A stretch of 64,000 bases of DNA from Paenarthrobacter sp. Z7-10 (GTDB lineage Bacteria; Actinomycetota; Actinomycetes; Actinomycetales; Micrococcaceae), in NCBI RefSeq assembly GCF_026932795.1, contig NZ_JADPVH010000002.1:1-64000 (forward strand). Reading direction: 5' to 3'. The position numbers were made by a program, and so were the translations under genes. Position 1 is the first letter of the stretch. Each line of letters opens with the position of its first letter. The notes under the pieces were generated by a model. That model did no database searches, was not told the DNA's origin, and was given only the letters and a program-made list of their open reading frames with translations. Positions 7,761 to 15,044 of this stretch are shown here, piece after piece.

Positions 7761-9872
7761 CTACGACGCTGCCCAGTCCTTGGCCACCAAGGTGAGGACG
7801 TCGTAGCTGGCCACCACTTCATCGTGCTGATTGTGCAGCACCGCGTCCCAGCGAACCTCGCCGTATTCGTCCGTCTCCCGCGGCGTGATCTGCTTGGCTG
7901 TCAGCGTGACCCGGAAGGAATCTCCCGCGGCCAGCGGTGTGAGGAAGCGCAGATTGTCCAGTCCGTAGTTGGCCAGCACCGGTCCCGGCGCGGGTTCCAC
8001 GAACAGCCCGGCAGCCCAGGACAGCATCAGATAACCGTGCGCCACGATGCCCGGAAAGAACGGATTTGCCGCCGCGGCTTCGGCGTTGGTGTGGGCGTAA
8101 AAAGTGTCACCTGTGCTTTCGGCAAAGGCGGTGATGTCCGCCAGGGTGACCTGGCGCAGTCCCGACTTGAAGGCGTCCCCGATCCGGAGCGCGCTCAGCG
8201 GCTTGCGGAACGGATGGACGTCGTCGAAGTGCTGATCGGCGCCGGTGTGCCAGACCCCTGTGATCGCCGTGAGCATGTTGGGTGAACCCTGCACGGCGGT
8301 CCGCTGCATGTGGTGGAAGACCGAGCGGATGCCGCCTAGCTCCTCGCCGCCGCCAGCCCTCCCGGGACCGCCGTGCACCAGATGCGGGACCGGGGAACCA
8401 TGCCCGGTGGAACTGCGCGCATCTTCGCGGTTGAGGATCAGCACGCGCCCGTGGTGCGCGGCGATACCGCTGACCAGCTGCTGAGCGACGGACGGATCAT
8501 TGGTGCAGACGGAGGCCACGAGCGAGCCGCTGCCCAGCGCCGCAAGCCGCACCGCATCCGCCAAATCGCTGTAGCCGACCACCGAAGCCACCGGGCCGAA
8601 GGCCTCCAGCGCATGCAGCTCCGACGCCTCCGGGTTGGCCCAGCGCAGCAGCACGGGGGACATGAAGGCCCCGCCGGGCGCCGGAGCGACGGTGCCATCG
8701 GCCCGCGTCACGGCGGGCGCGTCCAAGCTGCCGTAGGCCAGTTCGCCGCCGGCGGCAAGCATGATTTCAACGGCGGAGCGCACGTCCGCCAGCTGCTCCA
8801 GGGAGGCCAGCGCACCCATGGTGACGCCCTCGGCCCGCGGGTCGCCCAGCACCACGCGCTGGGCGATGCGTGCCCCGATGGCCTCGCTCACCTCCGTGCA
8901 CAGTTCCTTGGGGACCAGGACCCGGCGGATGCTCGTGCATTTCTGCCCCGCCTTGACAGTCATTTCGGTGACCACAGACTTGATGAACGCCTCGAATTCC
9001 GGCGTGCCGGCAACGGCGTCCGGCCCCAAAATGGCCGCGTTCAGTGAGTCGGTTTCCGAGGTGAAACGCACTCCCCCAATGGCGACATTCGGGTGGGCCT
9101 TCAGCGTTTTCGCCGTGGCCGCGGAGCCGGTGAAGGCCACCAGGTCCCGGTAGTCGAGTTCGTCGAGCAAGTTCCGCGCCGACCCGGAGATCAGCTGCAG
9201 CGATCCGGCTGGCAGGATCTGTGATTCCACCATCAGCCGCACGGCGGCGGCGGCAACGTAGCCCGTGGGTGTGGCTGGTTTGACGATGGTGGGGACACCT
9301 GCCAAAAATGCCGGCGCCAGTTTCTCCAGCATCCCCCAAACCGGGAAGTTGAAGGCATTGATCTGCACCGCCACACCGGGAATGCGGGTATAAATGTGTT
9401 CACCAATAAATGACCCGTCCTTGGACAGCGTCTCGACCGGACCGTCCACCACGACCTGCGAATTTGGCAGTTCGCGCCGTCCCTTGGAACCGAACGTGAA
9501 CAGCACACCAATGCCGCCATCAATGTCCACCTGCGAGTCACCCGTGGTGGCGCCGCTGCGGGCTGAGACCTCATACAGCTGCGCGCGCCTGTCATTGAGG
9601 TACTGGGCCAGCTCCTTAAGCTTGAGCGCACGCTGGTGAAAGGTGAGCGCGCCCAGTTCCCGCTGGCCCACGCTGCGGCCATGCTCGACGACGGCGGCAA
9701 GGTCCAGCCCCTCCGTGCTCACCATGGCCAGCAGTTCGCCGGTGCTGGCGTCGCGGACCCGGGCACTGTTCGTCAACAGGTCCGCGGAAGGCTCCGGTGT
9801 CCACCAGGCGTCGCGGACGTAGCTGGGCACAGTTTCAACGGCGGTGTCTGCATTCAGGACGGTGGCTGTCAT
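7761..9872 (-). CDS. paaZ: PaaZ, oxepin-CoA hydrolase/semialdehyde dehydrogenase
   Basis: PaaZ opens the oxepin-CoA ring of the phenylacetate pathway and oxidises the resulting aldehyde with NADP. The 703-residue protein has both expected parts. An aldehyde dehydrogenase domain covers roughly residues 1-530, with catalytic Cys in KAGQKCTSIRR and the NAFNFPVWGMLEKLAPAF cofactor block. A MaoC-type hydratase domain covers roughly 560-690, with the Asp...His dyad in ESTGDTFYAHTN and the GIVAHGYLMLSW motif. A ribosome site (AAAGGAA) precedes the ATG. Its promoter faces that of paaI and carries a PaaR-like palindrome. The ring-activating paaABCDE and paaK genes are not in this window. Confidence 0.95.
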   Translation of the reverse strand: MTATVLNADTAVETVPSYVRDAWWTPEPSADLLTNSARVRDASTGELLAMVSTEGLDLAAVVEHGRSVGQRELGALTFHQRALKLKELAQYLNDRRAQLYEVSARSGATTGDSQVDIDGGIGVLFTFGSKGRRELPNSQVVVDGPVETLSKDGSFIGEHIYTRIPGVAVQINAFNFPVWGMLEKLAPAFLAGVPTIVKPATPTGYVAAAAVRLMVESQILPAGSLQLISGSARNLLDELDYRDLVAFTGSAATAKTLKAHPNVAIGGVRFTSETDSLNAAILGPDAVAGTPEFEAFIKSVVTEMTVKAGQKCTSIRRVLVPKELCTEVSEAIGARIAQRVVLGDPRAEGVTMGALASLEQLADVRSAVEIMLAAGGELAYGSLDAPAVTRADGTVAPAPGGAFMSPVLLRWANPEASELHALEAFGPVASVVGYSDLADAVRLAALGSGSLVASVCTNDPSVAQQLVSGIAAHHGRVLILNREDARSSTGHGSPVPHLVHGGPGRAGGGEELGGIRSVFHHMQRTAVQGSPNMLTAITGVWHTGADQHFDDVHPFRKPLSALRIGDAFKSGLRQVTLADITAFAESTGDTFYAHTNAEAAAANPFFPGIVAHGYLMLSWAAGLFVEPAPGPVLANYGLDNLRFLTPLAAGDSFRVTLTAKQITPRETDEYGEVRWDAVLHNQHDEVVASYDVLTLVAKDWAAS

Positions 9873-9928
9873 CGTCGACGGTTCCTTTCGAAGCGTTCCC
9901 TACCGGTCCGCAGCGCCTTCGGCGATAT

Positions 9929-9946
9929 ACTGACCGGACGTTCAGT
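9929..9946. promoter_or_regulatory. Putative PaaR (TetR-type) operator between paaZ and paaI
   Basis: ACTGACCGGACGTTCAGT is an imperfect palindrome, self-matching at 14 of 18 positions, in the divergent paaZ-paaI gap. It shares 14 of 18 bases with a second site upstream of the thiolase operon (14987-15004). Actinobacterial PaaR sites, as I recall them, begin ACTNACCG, which fits. The regulator gene itself is not in the window. Confidence 0.6.
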
Positions 9947-10027
9947 AATATGTCCAGAGTACATTATGGTCTGGTTGCCGTTCCGGAGCCAGACAAGCCG
10001 GAACCACTTATCCCGAAGGAGCCGCCC

Positions 10028-10477
10028 GTGAGCGGGAAAGCCGCCAACAAAGGGGAACTGACACCCTGGAAGATTGTATTGGGCGAACTGGACGAAAAGA
10101 TGGGCGTCCAGATCCTTGAGGAATCCGTGGACCGGGTGGTGGCCACGATGCCGGTACAGGGGAACCGGCAATCCTTTGGCTTGCTGCACGGCGGGGCGTC
10201 GCTGGCCGTCGGAGAGGCCGTGGGCTCGTGGGCCTCGGTGATTTACGCCAGCACGATGGGCCGGACCGCCGTGGGGGTCGATGTGTCGGCAACGCACCAC
10301 AGGTCCGCGCGGGAAGGGATCGTGACCATCACGGCCACGCCCATCCACCTGGGCCGCACGCTGGCCACCTATGAGGTGCTGATCGCCGACGACGACGGAC
10401 GGCGGCTCTGCACGCTGCGCATCACCAATCTTCTGCTGGAACGACCCACACCGCCGGACCCTACCCAGATCCGCTAG
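10028..10477 (+). CDS. paaI: PaaI family hotdog-fold thioesterase
   Basis: PaaI hydrolyses dead-end phenylacetyl-CoA-type thioesters and so protects free CoA during phenylacetate breakdown. The 149-residue protein carries the hotdog-fold signature FGLLHGGASLAVGEAVGSWAS followed by GVDVSATHHRSAREG, the usual length and order for the family. The GTG at 10028 was chosen because AAGGAG lies 6 nt upstream; earlier in-frame starts would add a tail that resembles nothing. It is transcribed away from paaZ across the shared putative PaaR operator. A neighbouring role in general acyl-CoA housekeeping cannot be excluded. Confidence 0.9.
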   Translation: MSGKAANKGELTPWKIVLGELDEKMGVQILEESVDRVVATMPVQGNRQSFGLLHGGASLAVGEAVGSWASVIYASTMGRTAVGVDVSATHHRSAREGIVTITATPIHLGRTLATYEVLIADDDGRRLCTLRITNLLLERPTPPDPTQIR

Positions 10478-10484
10478 CCGGGAG

Positions 10485-10490
10485 TAGCCT
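10485..10490 (+). promoter_or_regulatory. -10 box TAGCCT, leaderless start of SGNH hydrolase
   Basis: TAGCCT ends 6 nt before the ATG at 10497 and there is no Shine-Dalgarno, so transcription probably begins at or near the start codon. It lies just after the paaI stop, giving the next gene its own promoter. Confidence 0.5.
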
Positions 10491-10496
10491 CAGGCT

Positions 10497-11408
10497 ATGA
10501 AATCGCCAGCTTGCTCCCACAGGGGATTCACGGCCCGTTTGAGTGCCGTTGCCGCTATTACCGCAGGGCTGGTCGGCGGGGCAATTGCCGCCCCGGCCTC
10601 CGCGTTGCCCTCCACGTCCGCATCCGCGTCCTCCGCCACCGCCGCCTCCCATTCCAGCAGCAACTCCGGCGTTCCCTATGTTGCCCTCGGTGACTCCTAT
10701 TCCGCCGGGACCGGTGCCGGCGGAACGCAACTGCCGCCGTGCCTGCAAAGCCCCAACGCCTACCCCAACATCGCTGGGACCGTTCCGGGCATCAATCTGA
10801 CGGCGAACCTCAGCTGCTTCGGGGCGACCACGGATGACGTTCGCCTGCAGGAGGTTCCGCTGCTGCCGGCGAACACCCGGCTGGTCACCGTGACGGTTGG
10901 CGGGAACGACATCGGCAGTGGTCAGGTGGCCGCGGCGTGTACAGCCGATCCGGAGGGCCTGGCCTGCCGCAGTGCCATTGCGACGTCCGTCTTTGTAAAA
11001 CTGCCCCAGCTGCCGCAACGGCTGACGGCCATGTTTAACGCGATCAAGGCCAAGGCGCACAATGCCCGGATTGTTGTACTGGGTTACCCGCACCTGTTCG
11101 AGCCGGACAATATGGCAGCCCTGGGATATCCGGCGGCCCAGGTCAGTACGGCCCGATCCCTGAATTACGCCACCGATCTGCTCAACGCCACCATCGCCGG
11201 AACGTCGACGTGGAATGGCGCGCGCTTTGTCGACGTCAGCCGGTCGTTTGCCGGCCATGGCGTGCCGTCCGCGCAGCAGTGGATCAATCTGAATCCCTTT
11301 GCTCCCTCGGACCCCGGGAACTTCCATCCCAATGCTGACGGGCAGCGCTTCGGCTACGCCGCCTCGCTGACGGCGTCGCTGGCGGGACTTATTTCGGCGC
11401 GCCACTAG
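10497..11408 (+). CDS. Secreted SGNH/GDSL hydrolase
   Basis: An exported lipase/esterase-type enzyme of 303 residues. The N-terminus has a basic start, a hydrophobic stretch of about 18 residues (LSAVAAITAGLVGGAIAA) and an APASA signal-peptidase site near residue 36, then a Ser/Ala linker. The SGNH blocks follow in order: ALGDSYSAGTG with the nucleophile Ser67, the block II glycine in SCFGATTDDV, GGNDIG with the oxyanion Asn, and NFHPNADGQ with the catalytic His. The Asp usually three residues before that His is replaced by Asn, which may mean a weaker dyad. Substrate unknown; it probably acts outside the cell on lipid or ester substrates. Confidence 0.9.
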   Translation: MKSPACSHRGFTARLSAVAAITAGLVGGAIAAPASALPSTSASASSATAASHSSSNSGVPYVALGDSYSAGTGAGGTQLPPCLQSPNAYPNIAGTVPGINLTANLSCFGATTDDVRLQEVPLLPANTRLVTVTVGGNDIGSGQVAAACTADPEGLACRSAIATSVFVKLPQLPQRLTAMFNAIKAKAHNARIVVLGYPHLFEPDNMAALGYPAAQVSTARSLNYATDLLNATIAGTSTWNGARFVDVSRSFAGHGVPSAQQWINLNPFAPSDPGNFHPNADGQRFGYAASLTASLAGLISARH

Positions 11409-11418
11409 AGCGGGGCGG

Positions 11419-12012
11419 TCATCCGCGCCGAGCCAACCGGAACTGCAGACCGCGCTTGACGGTCAGCCACTCCGAAGCCAGGATCGAGAAGACCACGGTG
11501 TCCCGGAGGGATCCGTCAGCCATCCGGGAATGGCTGCGCAGCACGCCATCCTGTTTGGCACCCAGGCGGGCGATGGCTTCCCTGGACTGCAGGTTCATCC
11601 AGTGTGTGCGGAATTCAACGGCTATGCAGTCCAAGACCTCGAAGGCATGGGTCAGCAGCAGCAGTTTGGATTCCGCGTTGGTTCCGCTGCGCTGGCTGGC
11701 GGCGGCATTGAAGGTGGAGCCAATCTCCAGCCGGTGGTTATCCGCATCGATGTTCATATAGGTGGTCATGCCGATCACGGCGCCGGTGTCCGTGCGCCGG
11801 GCGGTGAAGGGCAGCATGGACCCCGCCTCCTGCAGCGCCAACCGACGCCGGATCTCTGCGGCCATGGCGTCCGGCTCCGGTACTGCGGTGTACCACAGCT
11901 TCCACAACTCCCCGTCCCGCACAGCGGCCACCAGTCCGTCGTGGTGCGCGGCGGTGAGCGGTTCCAGGGTCACCAGTTTCCCGGTCAGGGTCAGAGGTTG
12001 CATCTGCATCAT
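11419..12012 (-). CDS. GNAT acetyltransferase, RimJ/RimL type
   Basis: A 197-residue N-acetyltransferase resembling RimJ/RimL proteins that acetylate protein N-termini or small amines with acetyl-CoA. The family pattern is visible as LTGKLVTLEPLTAAHHDGL at the start, the IGMTTYMNID strand, then RLEIGSTFNAAASQRSGTNAE in place of the usual EIGYTW..P.RGTG acetyl-CoA loop, and a final NLQSREAIARLGAKQDGVLR helix. The start at 12012 is supported by a TAAAAT box 6 nt upstream, predicting a leaderless mRNA. It converges on the SGNH hydrolase gene with a 10-bp gap. The target is unknown. Confidence 0.85.
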   Translation of the reverse strand: MMQMQPLTLTGKLVTLEPLTAAHHDGLVAAVRDGELWKLWYTAVPEPDAMAAEIRRRLALQEAGSMLPFTARRTDTGAVIGMTTYMNIDADNHRLEIGSTFNAAASQRSGTNAESKLLLLTHAFEVLDCIAVEFRTHWMNLQSREAIARLGAKQDGVLRSHSRMADGSLRDTVVFSILASEWLTVKRGLQFRLARRG

Positions 12013-12018
12013 CGGGTT

Positions 12019-12024
12019 ATTTTA
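12019..12024 (-). promoter_or_regulatory. -10 box TAAAAT, leaderless start of GNAT gene
   Basis: On the minus strand TAAAAT ends 6 nt before the ATG at 12012. There is no ribosome site in the short gap, so a leaderless transcript is likely. Confidence 0.5.
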
Positions 12025-12031
12025 GCCGCAC

Positions 12032-12910
12032 TCAGGGTGCATCCCAGTCAAAGAACCCCCGGCCGGATTTGCGGCCCAGGTCCCCGCGCGCCACCATGTT
12101 CCGCAGGATCTGGGGAGGCGCGAAGCGTTCGCCCAGCGTCGACGAAAGATACTCGGCGATGCCGAGCCGAACATCCAGGCCCACGATGTCGGTGGTGCGC
12201 AGCGGCCCAACGGGGTGCTTATAGCCGAGCACCATGGCCGCGTCGATGTCCTGCGGCGACGCCACCCCCTCCTCGACCATGCGCATGGCTTCCAGCGCAA
12301 TGGCAACGCCGAGCCGGGAAGAGGCGAAACCAGGGGCATCGCGGACGACGACGGGCGTCTTTCCCAACGCTTTCACCCAGCTTCCCGCGGCGCTCTCCAG
12401 AGCCGGCGAGGTTACTGTAGTCAGGACAATTTCCACCAGCAGCGAGGCTGGAACCGGGTTGAAGAAATGCAGTCCGCAGAAACGTTCGGGCCGCCGCAAA
12501 CCCTCGGCCAGGTCCGTGACCGAGAGCGAGGAGGTGTTGGTGCCCAGCCACGCGGTCGCCGGCAACTGTTCCTCGACGGACCGCAAGGCCGCGCTTTTGA
12601 GCGCAAAATCCTCCGGTACCGCCTCGACCGCCAGTTCGCAGCCGGCAAAATCCGAATAGTCCGTGGAGACGCGCAGGTGGCCGGTCAGCGCGGCCAGTGG
12701 CTCCGCCGTCGTGCCGCGTTCCACGCTTTTCGCCAAGGCCATTTCGACCCGTTCCCGGGCTGCCTCGGCGGCCTCAGCGTCGCGCTCCACCACGACCACG
12801 GTGGATCCTGCAACCAGGAAGGCATGCGCAATCCCGGCGCCCATCCGGCCGCCACCGAGCACGCCAACGGTGGACGGGACTTCGCCGTGCACGGGGGGTG
12901 TGGAACTCAT
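12032..12910 (-). CDS. 3-hydroxyacyl-CoA dehydrogenase (PaaH-like)
   Basis: A 292-residue NAD-dependent dehydrogenase that oxidises 3-hydroxyacyl-CoA, the step before thiolysis in beta-oxidation and in phenylacetate breakdown (3-hydroxyadipyl-CoA). The Rossmann motif VGVLGGGRMGAGIAHAF opens the protein, EAVPEDFALKSAALR and NTSSLSVTDLAEGL follow, HFFNPVPASLLVEIV holds the catalytic His, and VVRDAPGFASSRLGVA starts the C-terminal dimer domain. The ATG overlaps the TGA of the preceding enoyl-CoA hydratase gene (ATGA), making it the third gene of a thiolase-hydratase-dehydrogenase operon. A role in the lower phenylacetate pathway is inferred from context. Confidence 0.92.
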   Translation of the reverse strand: MSSTPPVHGEVPSTVGVLGGGRMGAGIAHAFLVAGSTVVVVERDAEAAEAARERVEMALAKSVERGTTAEPLAALTGHLRVSTDYSDFAGCELAVEAVPEDFALKSAALRSVEEQLPATAWLGTNTSSLSVTDLAEGLRRPERFCGLHFFNPVPASLLVEIVLTTVTSPALESAAGSWVKALGKTPVVVRDAPGFASSRLGVAIALEAMRMVEEGVASPQDIDAAMVLGYKHPVGPLRTTDIVGLDVRLGIAEYLSSTLGERFAPPQILRNMVARGDLGRKSGRGFFDWDAP

Positions 12911-13701
12911 GAGGTCTTCTTTCGGGTTGTTTTCTTCCGGTCCAGGAAGGCCTGCATGCGCTCGAACTTGGCCGGCGATTCGAAGAGCACCGCCTGTGCC
13001 TCCATGTCCGCCTGGGGGTGCATTGCGTCCGGGACATGGAAGACGGCCTTGGTCATCTGCACCGCCAGCGCGTCCTGGCCGGCAATCCGATCCGCCAGCG
13101 CGTTCGCTGCGGTCATCAGCTCGCCGGTTTCGTGGATCCCGGTGATCAGGTGCAGAGCGAGCGCTTCGTCCGCAGTTAGGACCCGGCCCGCCAGCAGAAT
13201 TTCCTTGGCTACGGGTTCGCCCACCAATTCCCGCAGCCGCCAGCTCGCACCGGCAGCGGCCATGATGCCCAAACCGGCTTCGGGATTGCCGATCTTCACC
13301 GACGGCGTTCCCAGCCGGAAGTCGGCGGCGAAGGCCAGTTCCGCACCGCCACCCAGTGCATACCCGTCCAGAGCCGCGATCACAGGCATTTTCAGGGCGG
13401 CTATGCGCATGAAAAGCTTGATATTGATCCCCTCGAGCGCATCCTCCCGGCGGCGTTCCCGCAGTTCGGCAATGTCCGCCCCGGAGGCGAACACACCGGC
13501 CTTGGCGCCGCCTCCGCTGCTGCTGCTTGATCCAATACTGCCGAAAAGGATCAGGATCTTCGGTTCCGCCTCCAGCCGAGCGCACACGTCGTGCAGCTCA
13601 TCCACCATCGCCTGGTTGATGGCGTTGCGCGCCTCGGGTCGGTTCAGCTGGACCAGCAGCCGGTCGGCTCGTTCCTCCACCAGCAGGGTGCTGTAGCCCA
13701 T
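12907..13701 (-). CDS. Enoyl-CoA hydratase/isomerase family protein
   Basis: A crotonase-fold enzyme of 264 residues predicted to hydrate or isomerise enoyl-CoA intermediates. Visible family features are LNRPEARNAINQAMVDEL near the N-terminus, the oxyanion-hole segment FASGADIAELRE, IAALDGYALGGGAELAFAAD with one conserved catalytic Glu, and GNPEAGLGIMAAAGASWRL in the position of the second. A serine/glycine run (GSSSSSGGGAK) is an unusual insertion before the oxyanion loop. The ATG shares its A with the thiolase TGA (TGATG), and its own stop overlaps the dehydrogenase start, so the three genes are tightly coupled. Either PaaF- or PaaG-type activity is possible. Confidence 0.88.
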   Translation of the reverse strand: MGYSTLLVEERADRLLVQLNRPEARNAINQAMVDELHDVCARLEAEPKILILFGSIGSSSSSGGGAKAGVFASGADIAELRERRREDALEGINIKLFMRIAALKMPVIAALDGYALGGGAELAFAADFRLGTPSVKIGNPEAGLGIMAAAGASWRLRELVGEPVAKEILLAGRVLTADEALALHLITGIHETGELMTAANALADRIAGQDALAVQMTKAVFHVPDAMHPQADMEAQAVLFESPAKFERMQAFLDRKKTTRKKTS

Positions 13702-14921
13702 CAGAGCGCCTGCAGCAGCATGGACGTTCCCTGACCCACGCCAACGCACATGGTCGCGAGCCCGGTCTGCACCCCCTCGCGTTCCATCCGGCCCAGCAGC
13801 GTGATGGCGATCCGCGAACCGGAAGATCCGAGCGGATGACCCAGCGCGATCGCACCGCCGTCGCGATTGACGATGGCGGGGTCCAAGCCGAGCCGGCGGA
13901 TGCACGCCAGCGACTGGGTGGCGAACGCTTCGTTCAGTTCGACGGCGCCGATGTCACCAATGCCAACGCCCGTGCGCGCCAACAGCTTTTGGGTGGCAGG
14001 GACGGGACCAAGTCCCATGATCTCGGGGGCAACACCTGCGGAAACGCCGTCCACAATCCGGGCCCGGGGCACCAGATTGAACTTCCGCAGGGCCGCCTCG
14101 TTGGCCACAATCACCGCGGAAGACCCGTCATTGAGCGAGGAGGCATTACCGGCCGTCACGATGCCGCCGGGCTTCACCACTGAACGCAGTTTCGCCAACG
14201 CCTCCAACGTGGTTTCGCGGCGCGGGCCCTCGTCGGTGTCGATCGTTCCTCTGCGCGTCTCGACGGCGACAATCTCGCCGTCGAACCGGCCGGCGTCGAT
14301 GGCGGCGAGCGCGTTTTGATGGGACAGCAGGGCAAAGGCGTCCGCATCCGCGCGGCTGATGCCATCGAGACCAGCCACTTCCTCGGCTGTCTCGGGCATC
14401 GAATAGGTTGCCTTGTCCCGCTGTTTGAAAACGGGATTAGTGAAGCGCCATCCGATCGAGGTATCCGCGGTCTCCCCTGGCCGGGCAAAGGCCTTCTCCG
14501 GCTTGGCCATCACCCAGGGCGCCCGGCTCATCGACTCGACTCCGCCCGCGATCACCACGTCCGCAGCCCCGGACTTCACCATCTGGGATGCCAGAATGAT
14601 GGCCGAGAGCCCCGAGGCGCAGAGCCGGTTCACGGTAATCCCGGGAATTTCATCCGGCAGACCGGCCAGCAGCGTGGCCATGCGCGCCACATTACGGTTG
14701 TCCTCCCCGGCCTGGTTGGCGCTGCCCAGAATGACCTCGTCAATTCCGGCCGGATCCATGCCGGTCCGGGCCACGAGCTCTTTGATCACCAAGGCCGCCA
14801 GGTCATCGGGACGGACGCCGGACAGGGCACCGCCGTACCGCCCGACGGGCGTGCGCACGCCACCGACCAGAAAGGCCTGCGGCGTCGGGTGTGCCTGTAC
14901 CGCCGAAGAAGCCTGTGTCAT
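13701..14921 (-). CDS. Acetyl-CoA acyltransferase (3-oxoadipyl-CoA thiolase-like)
   Basis: A 406-residue degradative thiolase that would cleave 3-oxoacyl-CoA with CoA, in this context probably 3-oxoadipyl-CoA to succinyl-CoA and acetyl-CoA. The catalytic residues are clear: Cys in ITVNRLCASGLSAI, the NEAFA motif, His in GGAIALGHPLGSSG, and the second Cys in ATMCVGVGQG. I chose the ATG at 14921, preceded by AAAGGAT; a TTG at 14942 is the other option and adds seven residues. It is the first gene of the operon and has a PaaR-like operator about 65 bp upstream, linking it to the paaZ/paaI promoters. Confidence 0.92.
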   Translation of the reverse strand: MTQASSAVQAHPTPQAFLVGGVRTPVGRYGGALSGVRPDDLAALVIKELVARTGMDPAGIDEVILGSANQAGEDNRNVARMATLLAGLPDEIPGITVNRLCASGLSAIILASQMVKSGAADVVIAGGVESMSRAPWVMAKPEKAFARPGETADTSIGWRFTNPVFKQRDKATYSMPETAEEVAGLDGISRADADAFALLSHQNALAAIDAGRFDGEIVAVETRRGTIDTDEGPRRETTLEALAKLRSVVKPGGIVTAGNASSLNDGSSAVIVANEAALRKFNLVPRARIVDGVSAGVAPEIMGLGPVPATQKLLARTGVGIGDIGAVELNEAFATQSLACIRRLGLDPAIVNRDGGAIALGHPLGSSGSRIAITLLGRMEREGVQTGLATMCVGVGQGTSMLLQAL

Positions 14922-14986
14922 GGAAAGATCCTTTGCGCTCAATGGCGCGAACGCCGTCGTCTGCGGAACGAACGGACCGCAGGATT

Positions 14987-15004
14987 ACTGACCGCTCGTT
15001 CTCT
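14987..15004. promoter_or_regulatory. Putative PaaR-like operator upstream of thiolase operon
   Basis: ACTGACCGCTCGTTCTCT shares 14 of 18 bases with the site between paaZ and paaI, including ACTGACCG and CGTTC. The left half fits the TetR-type PaaR half-site while the right half is degenerate. It sits 66-83 bp before the thiolase start. Confidence 0.45.
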
Positions 15005-15044
15005 AAATATTCCAGACACCGCCCGTCCGGTCAACCGATCAGCT

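Noticed and set aside
10461-11405. 314-codon minus-strand frame opposite the SGNH hydrolase
   Set aside because: Gly/Arg-rich antisense shadow; the plus-strand gene has a signal peptide and all SGNH blocks.
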